DNA of 64,000 bases from CAWIJJ01 sp963836425 (GCA_963836425.1 CAWIJJ010000001.1:1-64000); one strand, 5' to 3'. Shown: positions 51,356 through 60,843, numbered from the stretch's first letter. Translations and numbers: made by a program. Notes: generated by a model from the sequence alone, not told the origin.

Positions 51356-53047
51356 CTACTCCTTCAGATTTCGAACTTTACGTACTTCGCCGCCGAAGAC
51401 CTCGCGGAAGCGCTGCACCTCGGGGTTGGCGAGAGCCCGGCCGGCGGCTTCGTCCTCCTGCGCGGAGGACCGTTTCGGGGTGGCAATGGGGACGGCGGCG
51501 GCGGGCGCGGACGGTGTCCCCAGGGTCACCTTGATGCGCATGGGCCGGGCGCCCAGATGGCGGATCGCCTTCTGCAATTCCTCGGGTTCCAACGCCAGCT
51601 TGTAGGGGGCGGTAGTCACGAACTGCAACTCGCCGCCGCTCTCGGTGATCGTGGAATTCTCGACGGCATCGGCGGTGAAGGTCATGCCCAACTCCATCAA
51701 AGCGGCATGCAGCTTCTGGCGCCAGTCGGAGATGGCTATGGGCTGCGGCGGGACGGGCTCGGGGGCGAGCGCGTTTGCGCCCGAGGACTGCGGTTCGGGA
51801 GGCCGCTCCGAGACCTTGCGCGCGCGATCCAGTTCGAACGGCGAGGGGCCGCGGGGTTTCGGCGGCGGCGCAGGGGCGGCGGGCGGTGCGGACGGACGCG
51901 CGGGGGCCGGCGCTTTGGTGCCGGAGCCGAGCCCGGCCAGCGCTTCCTCGATAGGCAGCAACTTGCCGGCCTGAACCAGACGGACGAGCCCGACTTCGAG
52001 GTGGAACCGAGGCTGAAGCGAGGCCTGGAGATCCTGGAACAGTTCGAGTGTCAGTTGCAGATACCGCGTCAGGTCTTCTTCGGAGAATTGCGCCGCGGTG
52101 GCAGCCAGCCTTTCGCGCTGGGCCGCGGAGGCGGCGACGAGGCGGGTATCCGAGCCGGCGATGCGCGCTACCAGGAGATTGCGGATGTAGCGGGCCAGTT
52201 CGCGGCTGAAATGTTGTAAATTGTGCCCGTTGCGCTCGAGATCGTCCACCACTTCGAGCATGCGGCGCGAATCGCCTTGGTGGAGGGCCTCGGCCACGCT
52301 TTCGAGCGACTCGAGGGAGAAGGCGCCGAGCAGTCCGCGCACATCGGCGGCGTTCAGCTTGGATCCGCAGCAGGCGATGGCCTGGTCGAGCGCGGAGAGC
52401 GAATCGCGAACGCTGCCTTCGCCGGCCTGGGCGAGGACGGCCAGGGCCTCGGGATCGGCCTCGACGCCTTCCTGCTCGCAGATCCAGGCGATGCGGGCGG
52501 TCAGATCTTCGAAATCCACCGACCGGAAGCTGAAATGCTGGCAGCGAGAGGCGATGGTGGCGGGAATCTTGTGGGCCTCAGTGGTGCAGAGGACGAAGAC
52601 GGCCCACGGCGGCGGCTCCTCGATGGTTTTGAGCAGCGCGTTGAAAGCCTCGTTGGTAATCTGGTGGGCTTCGTCGATGATGAAGACTTTGTAGCGGTCG
52701 CGCGCTGGCTGATAGCGTACATTTTCGCGCAGCTCGCGCATCTCGTTGATGCCGCGGTTGGAGGCGGCGTCGATTTCGATCACGTCCACAGTGCCGCCGG
52801 TGCTGATCTCGAGGCAACTGGCGCATTCCCCACAGGGCGTGACGGTGGGCCCCTGGACGCAATTCAGGCAGCGGGCGAGGATGCGGGCGATGGTGGTTTT
52901 GCCGGTGCCGCGCTGGCCGGAAAAGATGTAACCGTGGGCGATGCGGTTTTGAGCGATGGCGTTTTCGATGGTCGTCTTGACGTGTTCCTGGTTGACGACG
53001 TCCCGGAACGTCTGCGGCCGGTATTTACGGGCGATGACCTGGTACAT
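51356..53047 (-). CDS. dnaX: DNA polymerase III gamma/tau subunit
   Basis: DnaX is the clamp-loader ATPase of the replicative polymerase. Residues 1-240 carry the AAA+ module: Walker A GQRGTGKTT near residue 45, the zinc-binding Cys set (CLNCVQGPTVTPCGECASC), Walker B IDEAHQ and the sensor arginine region. A helical lid follows. The C-terminal tau-like region is Pro/Ala-rich (APARPSAPPAAPAPPPKPR) and ends in a conserved domain near residue 470. The length (563 aa) is typical. No -1 slippage motif was identified with confidence. The SRP RNA gene lies 14 bases upstream. Confidence 0.97.
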   Translation of the reverse strand: MYQVIARKYRPQTFRDVVNQEHVKTTIENAIAQNRIAHGYIFSGQRGTGKTTIARILARCLNCVQGPTVTPCGECASCLEISTGGTVDVIEIDAASNRGINEMRELRENVRYQPARDRYKVFIIDEAHQITNEAFNALLKTIEEPPPWAVFVLCTTEAHKIPATIASRCQHFSFRSVDFEDLTARIAWICEQEGVEADPEALAVLAQAGEGSVRDSLSALDQAIACCGSKLNAADVRGLLGAFSLESLESVAEALHQGDSRRMLEVVDDLERNGHNLQHFSRELARYIRNLLVARIAGSDTRLVAASAAQRERLAATAAQFSEEDLTRYLQLTLELFQDLQASLQPRFHLEVGLVRLVQAGKLLPIEEALAGLGSGTKAPAPARPSAPPAAPAPPPKPRGPSPFELDRARKVSERPPEPQSSGANALAPEPVPPQPIAISDWRQKLHAALMELGMTFTADAVENSTITESGGELQFVTTAPYKLALEPEELQKAIRHLGARPMRIKVTLGTPSAPAAAVPIATPKRSSAQEDEAAGRALANPEVQRFREVFGGEVRKVRNLKE

Positions 53048-53062
53048 TCGGGTGGGATAAAT

Positions 53063-53168
53063 GCCAGGCCCCGGGTAATCCGCGGCACACGAACCGCACC
53101 GCTACCGTTGCTTCCTTCCGGACCTGGCGGGGTTTGCAGCCGCCCGTTGCACGGAGCCCGAGACCTGA
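53063..53168 (-). ncRNA. ffs: Bacterial signal recognition particle RNA (4.5S type)
   Basis: The transcript reads on the reverse strand. It contains the universally conserved tip GGTCCGGAAGGAAGCA (GGAA tetraloop) with the flanking symmetric and asymmetric loops. The ends CAGGTCTCGGG and CCCGGGGCCTG pair over 11 positions with G-T pairs. The length is about 106 nt, and the ends are set by this pairing. Its position just before dnaX is a conserved arrangement in bacteria. It scaffolds Ffh for membrane-protein targeting. Confidence 0.93.
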
Positions 53169-53205
53169 CAAGTATCTATCGTATCACGGCCATTTTTTTG
53201 AGCGC

Positions 53206-54792
53206 TTAACGGTTGAGGCTCTTTTGCAGCTTGCTGTGATGGCGGCTGTAAGTGAAGTAGATGACCAGGCCGATGACGAGCCAGACGATCAGCCGCGCCC
53301 AATTGACCCAGCCGAGCTTGTACATCATGTAGCCGTTGAAAATGATGCCGAGGATGGGCACGGCGGGAACCCAGGGCGTACGGAAAGGACGGGGCTGGCC
53401 GGGGTTAGTTCTGCGCAGTACCAGAATGGCGATGCACACGATGACGAAGGCCAGCAGGGTACCGATATTGACCATCTTGCCGATGTCGTCGATGGGGGTG
53501 AGGCTACCGACCACGGCGGCCAGCAGACCCACCAGGATGGTGTTCTTCCAGGGAGTGCGGTACTTGGGATGGACGGCGGCGAAGAAACCGCTGGGGAGCA
53601 GACCGTCGCGGGCCATGGAATAGAGGACGCGGGTCTGGCCCAGCAACATCACCAGCATGACGCTGGTGAGGCCGGCGAGGGCGCCGACGGTAATTACGTG
53701 CGACGCGGTGGTCAGGCCGCGGTCGAGGAAGGCGCGCGCGATGGGCGCTTCCATGTTGATCTCGCGCCACGGCACCATGCCGGTGAGCACGCAGGAAACC
53801 AGGATGTAGAGGATAGTGCAGACGGCGAGCGAGGCGATGATTCCGATGGGCAGGTCGCGCTGCGGGTTCTTGGCCTCCTGCGCGGTGGTGGAGACGGCGT
53901 CGAACCCGATGTAGGCAAAGAATATGTAGGCTGCTCCGGCGCCGATGCCCGAGAATCCGTAAGGCGCGAACGAACTCCAGTCGGTTCCCCAGTTCGCGGT
54001 ATTGATGTAGCGGACGCCGACGCCGATCACGAAGAGGACCACGGCTACCTTGATGACCACGATGGTGGCGTTGAAGCGGGCGCTTTCCTTAATTCCGATC
54101 ACCAGGACCGCGGTGATCAGGAGCGCGATGATGAACGCCGGGAGATTGAAGCCGATATCCACGCCGAAGATGTGGGGCGCGTTGAGCAGGTCGCGGGCGC
54201 GCTGGACCAGTTCCGGCGGCTGGGCGGAAATGATCTCGGAGACCCGGTTGATGAAGGCCTGGGTGCCGGGCACGAGACTCGAATCCGAGGCTTGAGCCAT
54301 CTCGCGGGCGATCACGTTCTGCGCGGTGCGCAGGCCGGTCCAGTGATCGTAGGCAAGCCACAGCGGCATGCGGATGTGGAAGATATTCAGCAGCTCGATG
54401 AAATGGTTGGACCAGCCCGAGGAGACGGTGCTGGCGCCCATGGCATATTCGAGGGTGAGATCCCAGCCGATGATCCAGGCGAAGAGTTCGCCGAGGGTGG
54501 CGTAGGCATAGGTGTAGGCGCTGCCCGCCAGGGGAATCATGGCGGCGAACTCGGCATAGCAGAGGCCGGCAAAAGCGCAGCCCAGTCCCGAAAGAACGAA
54601 CGAGAGCATGAGGCCGGGGCCGGCATAATGCGCTCCCAAGCCCGTCAACACGAAGATGCCTGCGCCGATGATGGCGCCCACACCGAGCGCCGTCAGTTGG
54701 AAAGGCCCAAGCGTTCGCCGCAGGCTGTGCTCGCCCGACTCTTTGGCCTCGTTGACCAGGAGGTCCATCGACTTCGTCGCGAAAATGCTCAT
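53206..54792 (-). CDS. APC-family amino acid permease
   Basis: The product opens RRTLGPFQLTALGVGAIIGAGIFVLTGLGAHYAGPG, the APC family signature, with the unwound segment of span 1 (GAIIGAGIF). CYAEFAAMIPLAGSAYTYAYATLGELFAWIIGWDLTLEY and YIGFDAVSTTAQEAKNPQRDLPIGI follow, as in cationic amino acid transporters of the CAT type. Twelve or more spans fit in 528 residues. An insertion near residues 160-200 sits outside. It imports amino acids with protons or by exchange; the substrate is not fixed. Confidence 0.93.
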   Translation of the reverse strand: MSIFATKSMDLLVNEAKESGEHSLRRTLGPFQLTALGVGAIIGAGIFVLTGLGAHYAGPGLMLSFVLSGLGCAFAGLCYAEFAAMIPLAGSAYTYAYATLGELFAWIIGWDLTLEYAMGASTVSSGWSNHFIELLNIFHIRMPLWLAYDHWTGLRTAQNVIAREMAQASDSSLVPGTQAFINRVSEIISAQPPELVQRARDLLNAPHIFGVDIGFNLPAFIIALLITAVLVIGIKESARFNATIVVIKVAVVLFVIGVGVRYINTANWGTDWSSFAPYGFSGIGAGAAYIFFAYIGFDAVSTTAQEAKNPQRDLPIGIIASLAVCTILYILVSCVLTGMVPWREINMEAPIARAFLDRGLTTASHVITVGALAGLTSVMLVMLLGQTRVLYSMARDGLLPSGFFAAVHPKYRTPWKNTILVGLLAAVVGSLTPIDDIGKMVNIGTLLAFVIVCIAILVLRRTNPGQPRPFRTPWVPAVPILGIIFNGYMMYKLGWVNWARLIVWLVIGLVIYFTYSRHHSKLQKSLNR

Positions 54793-54874
54793 ATGTGATG
54801 TGCGTCCTAAGTTCTCTGTACGTTGACGGCAGCCTTCTTCGTGCAGTAAGGCAAAGATAACACAGCCACACGAT

Positions 54875-55529
54875 TCAGGGCAGGGGAGCCCCGGCGGCCA
54901 GCCGCTGCCAGGCTTCCATCTGCCCGCGCAGTGAGGCGGCGGTGGCAGGGGAGGGGAACAACCCGCCGATGACCGCCACCGAATCGGCGCCGGCCGCCCA
55001 GACGGAGGCCGCGTTGGCGAGGGTGATGCCTCCGATCGCCACCAGCGGCTTGTCCAGCAGGGCCCGGCATCTATGAACCTCTTCGACGCCGATCACCGGA
55101 TCGGGGTTGCGCTTGGAAGCGGTTCCGAACACGGGGCCGAGTGCGACATAGTCCACCGGTTCGCCGCCGGCGGCGCACAACTGGGCGGGGTTGTGGCTGG
55201 AGAATCCGAGAAGCGGGGCGGACCCGAGCAGTTGGCGGGCGGCGCGGGGAGGCAGGTCGTCCTGGCCGAGGTGGAGGCCGGCATCGAGGAGCATGGCGAA
55301 ATCGGCGCGGTCGTTGACGATGAACAGGGCGCCGGCTTCGCGGCAGAGGCGGGCCACCTCGCGGGCGGTTTCGAAACAGGGCGCGGGTCCAGTCGCCCTT
55401 ATGGCGCATTTGAAGGATGCCGGCGCCGCCTTCGAGGAGCGCCGCGGCGGCGGCGGAGTGTCCGAGGTTGCGCGACGCGAGCGAATCGGAATCGAGGATG
55501 GGGTATACGCGCGGGAGTTTCAGGCCCAT
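54875..55529 (-). CDS. thiE: Thiamine-phosphate synthase ThiE, interrupted by a single-base insertion
   Basis: ThiE joins HMP-pyrophosphate and thiazole phosphate to make thiamine phosphate. The first part (55529 to about 55374) reads LPRVYPILDSDSL and ILQMRHKGDWTRALF. The second part (to 54875) reads ETAREVARLCREAGALFIVNDRADFAMLLDAGLHLGQDDLP, GPVFGTASKRNPDPVIG and VAIGGITLANAASVWAAGADSVAVIGGLF. The two parts are in different frames; dropping one base at about 55373 joins them as ALFETAREV. The joined length (217 aa) is normal. The gene is either broken or carries an assembly error. Confidence 0.85.
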
Positions 55530-55553
55530 GAGAATGCGCCATGATAGCGTAAA

Positions 55554-56453
55554 CTACCGGGCGCTGTGGGCCTCTTCGAAGAACGACTGCCAGGAGGCGT
55601 CGAGCGCCATCCAGCGGTCGCCCAGGCCTTCGTCGGAATCCGAGAGGCAGAGCGAACCGTGTCCGGCGCTGCACAGAAGCTCGGTCTTAGCGGGATCCAG
55701 CACGCTGGAGCGCGAACCGAGGGATACGGGCATGGCCAGGCGGCGCAGGCAAACGGGGCAGCGCACGCGCTGGTCCGCGACACACCATGCCAAGGTCCGG
55801 CAGAAGAGCACGATGAGGGCCAGGGAACACGCGAGACCGCCCACCAGGATGCGAAGCATTTCCGGGTGCAGGCGCGCACGCACGGCCGCGCCGCCTTCCA
55901 CCCAGAGCAGCCAGCAGACGGCCGCGAGCATGGAAGTTTTGACCGCGAAGAAGGTCCAGTAGCGCCAGCCGTAGCCCTTCCAGGCCAGGCGCCGCAATCC
56001 CACCAGGGCGCCGCCGGCGATGAGCGAGACAACCACCGGGAAGGCATAGAGGAAGAGCGGGTTGGCGCGCGGCGGCCGGATGCTCTTGTAGCCGGAAGTG
56101 GCCAGCCAGCGGGTCATCGAGAAGCCTTCCGAGAACAGGCCGATGGCCGCGAGCAGCACGGCCGCGCAGGTAATCACGAACGGCGCCCCGAGGCTCCAGT
56201 TGCGCAGGCTGGGTTTGTGGACGCGCGACCAGAAGGCATCGATTATGGCGGCGCGGCAGAGCCAGGCGAGGTAGGCGGCGGGGCTGCCGGCAAGTTCCCC
56301 GCGGTCGAGCAGGGCGAGGAGATTGCGAAAGCGGGAGCTCCATCGGGCCCGCCAGCCATCGCGATAGTCGTGAGGAACGAGGATAGCGGCGAGTGCCACG
56401 ATCGAGCGGCAGACCAGCGGCGGCGGAACTTCATTGCGGTCGCGCCAGGGCAC
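55554..56453 (-). CDS. Membrane protein with C-terminal Cys-rich domain
   Basis: The GTG start at 56453 has AGGA eight bases upstream. A soluble N-terminus (ILVPHDYRDGWRARWSSRFRNLLALL) resembles the cytosolic N-terminus of acidobacterial duplicated permeases. Four membrane spans lie between residues 90 and 245. The last 60 residues carry Cys pairs (RCPVCLRRL and ELLCSAGHGSLCLSD), which suggest a zinc ribbon. The length is 299 aa. No family could be assigned. It is the last gene before thiE in a group read on the same strand. Confidence 0.65.
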   Translation of the reverse strand: MPWRDRNEVPPPLVCRSIVALAAILVPHDYRDGWRARWSSRFRNLLALLDRGELAGSPAAYLAWLCRAAIIDAFWSRVHKPSLRNWSLGAPFVITCAAVLLAAIGLFSEGFSMTRWLATSGYKSIRPPRANPLFLYAFPVVVSLIAGGALVGLRRLAWKGYGWRYWTFFAVKTSMLAAVCWLLWVEGGAAVRARLHPEMLRILVGGLACSLALIVLFCRTLAWCVADQRVRCPVCLRRLAMPVSLGSRSSVLDPAKTELLCSAGHGSLCLSDSDEGLGDRWMALDASWQSFFEEAHSAR

Positions 56454-56937
56454 GTTTGTATTCCTGACACGAATAGACGGCGGTGCGGGCGCGATTGTTC
56501 CCTACGCGAGGACTTCGCGACGGAGAGGGGACGCCGCGGCGCGCGAAGCGGATGATGCCATCGGGGCCGATGCGGTAAACGGTGCGTTTGATCCACAGCC
56601 CGTTGGCGTGATAGAGGGCGGCTACGTGCTGTCCGGTATCGACCAGCAATGGGAAGGGAAGGCTGAATTTCTTGCGGAACTTGCGGTGGCTTTCGCGGCT
56701 CCAGGGATTCACGCCGAACACGGCCACGCCGCGCGCTTTGGCCTCGCTCCAGCCGTCGCGGAAATCGCAGAGCTGGCGGGTGCAAACGGGCGTGTCGTCG
56801 CCGGGGTAGAAGACCAGCACCACATCGCGGCCGCGAAGATCGGAGAGCCGCACCGTATTGCCGGTGTCGTCCTCCAGGGTGAAATCGGGCGCTTCGGTTC
56901 CCACCGGCAGAGGATCGGAGAAGAGCCAGTCGAGCAT
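56431..56937 (-). CDS. BCP-type peroxiredoxin, 3' end probably frameshifted
   Basis: This thiol peroxidase reduces peroxides. The peroxidatic Cys 52 and resolving Cys 57 are in YPGDDTPVCTRQLCDFRD, the BCP pattern. The N-terminal strand APDFTLEDDTGNTVRLSDLRG and the later GVNPWSRESHRKFRKKFSLPFPLLVDT fit the fold. After RFARRGVPSP the sequence becomes arginine/serine-rich and unlike the family, and it overlaps the next gene. Removing one base near 56520 gives RRGVPSPREVLA and a stop at 56502-56504, like relatives' ends. The real end may be 56502. Confidence 0.85.
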   Translation of the reverse strand: MLDWLFSDPLPVGTEAPDFTLEDDTGNTVRLSDLRGRDVVLVFYPGDDTPVCTRQLCDFRDGWSEAKARGVAVFGVNPWSRESHRKFRKKFSLPFPLLVDTGQHVAALYHANGLWIKRTVYRIGPDGIIRFARRGVPSPSRSPRVGNNRARTAVYSCQEYKRALARPQ

Positions 56938-56940
56938 GTC

Positions 56941-59880
56941 TTATTGAACCGCAATGCGGGCGGTGTTGCTGTGCAAGAGATCGAGCGAAAGAATGACGTC
57001 GTAGGTGCCGGGCGCGAGGGTGTCCGGGACGCGGACGTTCACCTGGTACAGGCCGGTCCATCCGGGAACGAGACCGCTGTAGGTCGGGTTCAGCGGGGAG
57101 GCGCCAATGAACACCACAGGCACGGAGGTAGTGCGTTCATAAGGGCCGCTGGTGCGCGTGGGGCCGAGGCCGGTGCAGTAGATCTCGAGGAAGTCGCCAG
57201 GGCGCACGGGATTGGTCAGGGCGCTCGCGACGGTTCCGGATTTCACGATGGCATCGGGAAAGATTGCCGGCTGCGCGGCGGCCACATTAACGTTGAGGGT
57301 ACTGGCCGCGCCGGACGGTGAGATGACGGAAAGCACGGCGGGGCCGGTTGGCACCGAGGCCGGCACATAGAAGTTGACCTGGCGGTCGCTCACGTAGAGG
57401 AGCGGGATCGCCCAGCCGTTCAAGGTGACCCTGACGCCGCCGAGCAGGTCCGGCCACGGGTAAGGTGCGACCGCGGTGATGCCGCCGGTGAGGCTGGCGC
57501 CCTGGATGGTTTGAATGGCGCCCGCGGCGATGCCCTCCTCGAACGAGGCGGCATTGACGACGCGCGCGGCCACGGGCACACCCGCGCCGGCAGTGAGCAG
57601 CAACTCGACGCCGGGCATGCCGTCGAGCGAGATGCGCAGCGTGTTGGACGGCGCTGAGCCGGGAGTCCACACAAAGGACGCCTCGCCTTCCGCGCCGGTG
57701 AGGATTTCGGACGGCGATGCCGCTCCGCCCTGGGACGCGACGGCCAGGAGGCGGGCGCCCGCGTAGGGCAAGTGGTTCTGGTCGGTGAGGCGGACGGTGA
57801 CCGGTTCGGGAAGGGGATTGCCGCCTTCGGGAATCTGGCGGTCGCCCGATACGGCAACCAGCTTCAGCAGCGATGCATCGGCCACCTGCACGCGGGCGTA
57901 GGCCGGTTCGTAGGCCGGGTCTCGCGGCACGGCGGCTAACTCTTCGACGCCGGGACGAATTCCGGCGATGGAGAACGACGCGGTGGTTGCGCCGGCGGGA
58001 ATGGTTGCCGAGAGTGGAAGCCCGGCGTTACCGTTCGGCGCCTGAAATTCGACGACGAGGTCGGCTGTGGGCGGGGTTTTGACCGTGAGCTGCGCCTGGG
58101 CCGAGGCGCCGGCCACGATACCGGCGGCGGGAAAGACGGAGAGCTTCAATGAACGGCGAAGCGAGGTATCGATGGCGGCGTTTCCGCCCGAGGCCTGATC
58201 GAAGAACGCAACGAACTGCTGGCGGTAGGTTTCGATGCGGGCCAGGTCGGCTGCGGCCGGCTGGCTTCCCGCGGCCGTCACCAGGATGAACCCCATGCGG
58301 AAGCGGCGCTGGGCGACGCTGGCGTCCGGAGTGCGGCGGCCCATGGCCTGGATCACGTCGTCCACGGAAACGTTGCGGCGCGTGCCGTCGAAGCTGACGC
58401 CGCTGGCCGGGTGCGCGTTCGCCAGCGAGGCTGATGCTCCGGTGACGACGAAGGTGTCGGGAACCTGGCTGGGTGCGGCGAACCCCATCAGGTACCGGTC
58501 GAGCGGAGAGTATGCCTGGGTAACGTCGGTGGTGATGAAGCGCGGCTTGGCTGCGGGCCCCTGGTCGAGAATCCGTTCGCCTTCAAGCAGCGAGGCTTCG
58601 GAGTTGAACAGAAAACTCCAGTGAGAGCCGCCGTAGCCGATCATGGGCCGGATGGTGGGATCTTCGGGGTCGGTCACACTGGCGAAGGCCAGGAACAGGT
58701 GGCCGGCTTCGTGGCCGAGGACGGTGAGCGGCGTGTCGCGCGCGGCGGAGCGGACTGAAAGGATGCCGTTCGGGTTGACCGGATACTGGCTGAGCGGGCC
58801 CATGTTCAGCACCGACAGTAAGCGCGAGGCGGACCCGTGCTCGACGCCGGAATCTTCTTCGTCCACACCCCAGCCGCTGCCGTGGCTGCGCACCCGGCTC
58901 GCGTAGGCTACGGCGGTATCGAGCGCGCTGATGTTCATGTTGTTGTAGATGGCCAGGTAGTCGTAGGAATCGTCGTGGGTCTGGTAGAAGCGCTGCGCCA
59001 CCGTGACCACGTCCACGGCAAGGTCCGTGCCGAACCGTTCGGCCACGGCAGCGGTGTACGTCCCCCCTGTATCGGTGCGGAAATCGAGCAGCGTGGTCTC
59101 GCCTTTGAGCGCGCCCGGCGCGATTCCGACGACGGCGCTCGAGGGACTGGCGCCGGCATAGGAGAACTCGATACGCCCGGAACGGTACAGCTTGACCTGG
59201 AATGTCTGAAAGGGGCTGCTGCCGGAGGACACCCATTCGGGCACGCGCACCCAGCTCACGACCACGCGCGAACTGTCGCTCGAAACGCGGACCCCACCAG
59301 CGACCGCGGCTGGATTCAGATCGTCGAACAGGGGAGCGATGCGCGGCGGGCCCGCCGTCATCCGGCCAAGCGAGCGGGCGCTCGAATCGGCGTCCGGCTT
59401 GTTAAAGGTAAGGTTGCCGTCCGAGTTGACGTAGATGCTCGAGTAGGTTGTGCCGAAGAACGGGAACGCGAATGGCAGGGCCACGGCACGGGTGTCGTCA
59501 TCGTCGAGCGCGGCGAGGGGAGTGCCCGAGGCGGCGGCGTCCTCTTCGTAGCCCCCGGCGGTCACGCCATGCTCGTACGCGTCCGCCTTCTCGGTGGTGG
59601 GCGAGAAGGCGAGCGTCATGAAATCCAGGTTGAAATCGTTCTGGCGCTCCACCACGCCGCCCGAGTCTTCGATCACGGCGATGTTGCCGATGTCGCGGTC
59701 GTTCGCAGCGGCTGCGATGGCGAGCGGGCGCGGACCGCGATTGCGGCGTGCCTGGCGGTGGAGGAAGGATTCTTCCTTCGCCGTCTCTCCGGTGGTTCCG
59801 CAAATGGAAATCACCCGGCGCGCAAAGACCGGCAACACAATCAGAGAAAAGACCAGAGAATAAGACCCGAGACGTCGCAT
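56941..59880 (-). CDS. Large exported protein with HExxH motif and TIGR03437-type C-terminus
   Basis: The start at 59880 (MRRLGSYSLVFSLIVLPVFA) gives a signal peptide; 59904 is an alternative start. The N-terminal region resembles a nidogen-type beta domain (LPFAFPFFGTTYSSIYVNSDGNLTFNKPD). A motif LTVLGHEAGHLFLAFAS (HEAGH near residues 388-392) suggests a zincin metalloprotease. A beta-rich middle follows. The end carries AASFEEGIAAGAIQTIQGASL and LLYVSDRQVNFYVPASVP, the Solibacter-type TIGR03437 domain, followed by FLEIYCTGLGPT. The length is about 979 aa. Proteolytic activity is inferred, not proven. Confidence 0.78.
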   Translation of the reverse strand: MRRLGSYSLVFSLIVLPVFARRVISICGTTGETAKEESFLHRQARRNRGPRPLAIAAAANDRDIGNIAVIEDSGGVVERQNDFNLDFMTLAFSPTTEKADAYEHGVTAGGYEEDAAASGTPLAALDDDDTRAVALPFAFPFFGTTYSSIYVNSDGNLTFNKPDADSSARSLGRMTAGPPRIAPLFDDLNPAAVAGGVRVSSDSSRVVVSWVRVPEWVSSGSSPFQTFQVKLYRSGRIEFSYAGASPSSAVVGIAPGALKGETTLLDFRTDTGGTYTAAVAERFGTDLAVDVVTVAQRFYQTHDDSYDYLAIYNNMNISALDTAVAYASRVRSHGSGWGVDEEDSGVEHGSASRLLSVLNMGPLSQYPVNPNGILSVRSAARDTPLTVLGHEAGHLFLAFASVTDPEDPTIRPMIGYGGSHWSFLFNSEASLLEGERILDQGPAAKPRFITTDVTQAYSPLDRYLMGFAAPSQVPDTFVVTGASASLANAHPASGVSFDGTRRNVSVDDVIQAMGRRTPDASVAQRRFRMGFILVTAAGSQPAAADLARIETYRQQFVAFFDQASGGNAAIDTSLRRSLKLSVFPAAGIVAGASAQAQLTVKTPPTADLVVEFQAPNGNAGLPLSATIPAGATTASFSIAGIRPGVEELAAVPRDPAYEPAYARVQVADASLLKLVAVSGDRQIPEGGNPLPEPVTVRLTDQNHLPYAGARLLAVASQGGAASPSEILTGAEGEASFVWTPGSAPSNTLRISLDGMPGVELLLTAGAGVPVAARVVNAASFEEGIAAGAIQTIQGASLTGGITAVAPYPWPDLLGGVRVTLNGWAIPLLYVSDRQVNFYVPASVPTGPAVLSVISPSGAASTLNVNVAAAQPAIFPDAIVKSGTVASALTNPVRPGDFLEIYCTGLGPTRTSGPYERTTSVPVVFIGASPLNPTYSGLVPGWTGLYQVNVRVPDTLAPGTYDVILSLDLLHSNTARIAVQ

Positions 59881-59928
59881 GCGGCTGTACGACCATTGTC
59901 CCATGGCCTGCGCTAGAATTCTTGTCTT

Positions 59929-60789
59929 ATGGCCTTTTGCACGACTTGCGGCGCGAAGATCGCCGACGGATCGAGATTCTGCCCGGAATGCGGGCAACAA
60001 ATGGGCGCCACTTCCGCGACGGCGAGCACCACGTTCGCGCCGGAACCGCTCGATTACACCATTCAGGGGGATAACCTCCAGGTGGCGCGCGTCCGGCTGA
60101 AACCGGGGCAGGACCTGTACGCCGAAGCGGGCAAGATGGTGTACAAGACGCCCAACGTGATGTGGGAAACGCGTATGAGCGGTGAAACGCTCGGGCAGAA
60201 ATTGATGGGCGCGCTGAAGCGCACGGTGACGGGCGAATCGTTGTTTCTCACCTACTTCCGTTCCGAAGGCCAGGGCGAGGTCGGATTCGCGGGGAATTAT
60301 CCCGGGCGCATTCAGGTGTTCGAACTCGCGCCGGGCAAGACCGTACTGGCGCAGCGCGACAGCTTCTTATTTGCGCAGAGCTCGGTGCAGTTCAGCGTGG
60401 CGCTGGTAAAGAAAATCGGCGCGGGATTCTTTGGCGGGGAAGGCTTCATCCTGGAGAAGTTTACCGGACCGGGGGCGGTCTTCATCCACGGAGGCGGGGA
60501 TTTCGTGGAGTTCGACCTGGCCAGCGGACAGACCTTGCAGGTGGACACCGGCTGCATCGTGGCGTTCGACGATTCGGTGGCTTACGACATCCAGTTTGTG
60601 GGAGGAATCAAGACCGCGATCTTCGGGGGAGAGGGATTGTTTCTGGCGACGCTTACGGGTCCGGGACACGTCGTGATCCAGAGCATGACGCTGCAGAAGC
60701 TGCGGCGGGAAGTGGCGCCAATGAAGACCGGCGGCGACGAACGCGGACCGTTGGGCGCGCTGGGCGGTATTTTCAATTCGGAAGATTGA
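59929..60789 (+). CDS. AIM24/TIGR00266 family protein with N-terminal zinc ribbon
   Basis: Residues 1-24 form a zinc ribbon with two CxxC pairs (FCTTCGAKIADGSRFCPECG). The rest is a single AIM24-type beta-helix domain: VARVRLKPGQDLYAEAGKMVY, QGEVGFAGNYPGRIQVFELAPG, EGFILEKFTGPGAVFIHGGGDFVEFDLASGQ and GGIKTAIFGGEGLFLATLTGPGHVVIQSM. The length is 286 aa. The family is of unknown function, found in bacteria and in yeast mitochondria. It is divergent from the HExxH protein. Confidence 0.9.
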   Translation: MAFCTTCGAKIADGSRFCPECGQQMGATSATASTTFAPEPLDYTIQGDNLQVARVRLKPGQDLYAEAGKMVYKTPNVMWETRMSGETLGQKLMGALKRTVTGESLFLTYFRSEGQGEVGFAGNYPGRIQVFELAPGKTVLAQRDSFLFAQSSVQFSVALVKKIGAGFFGGEGFILEKFTGPGAVFIHGGGDFVEFDLASGQTLQVDTGCIVAFDDSVAYDIQFVGGIKTAIFGGEGLFLATLTGPGHVVIQSMTLQKLRREVAPMKTGGDERGPLGALGGIFNSED

Positions 60790-60797
60790 AACGAGTT

Positions 60798-60841
60798 CCG
60801 GCTTGGGCGCCGCGAGGGGGCCCGCGACGCCGGCCGGTTTT
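60798..60841. terminator. Likely intrinsic terminator after the AIM24 gene
   Basis: A GC-rich stem-loop (outer CCGG at 60798 pairing with CCGG at 60834, inner GGGCG/CGCC and CGCG/CGCG) is followed by TTTT at 60838-60841. It lies in the gap between two convergent genes. Confidence 0.5.
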
Positions 60842-60843
60842 GG

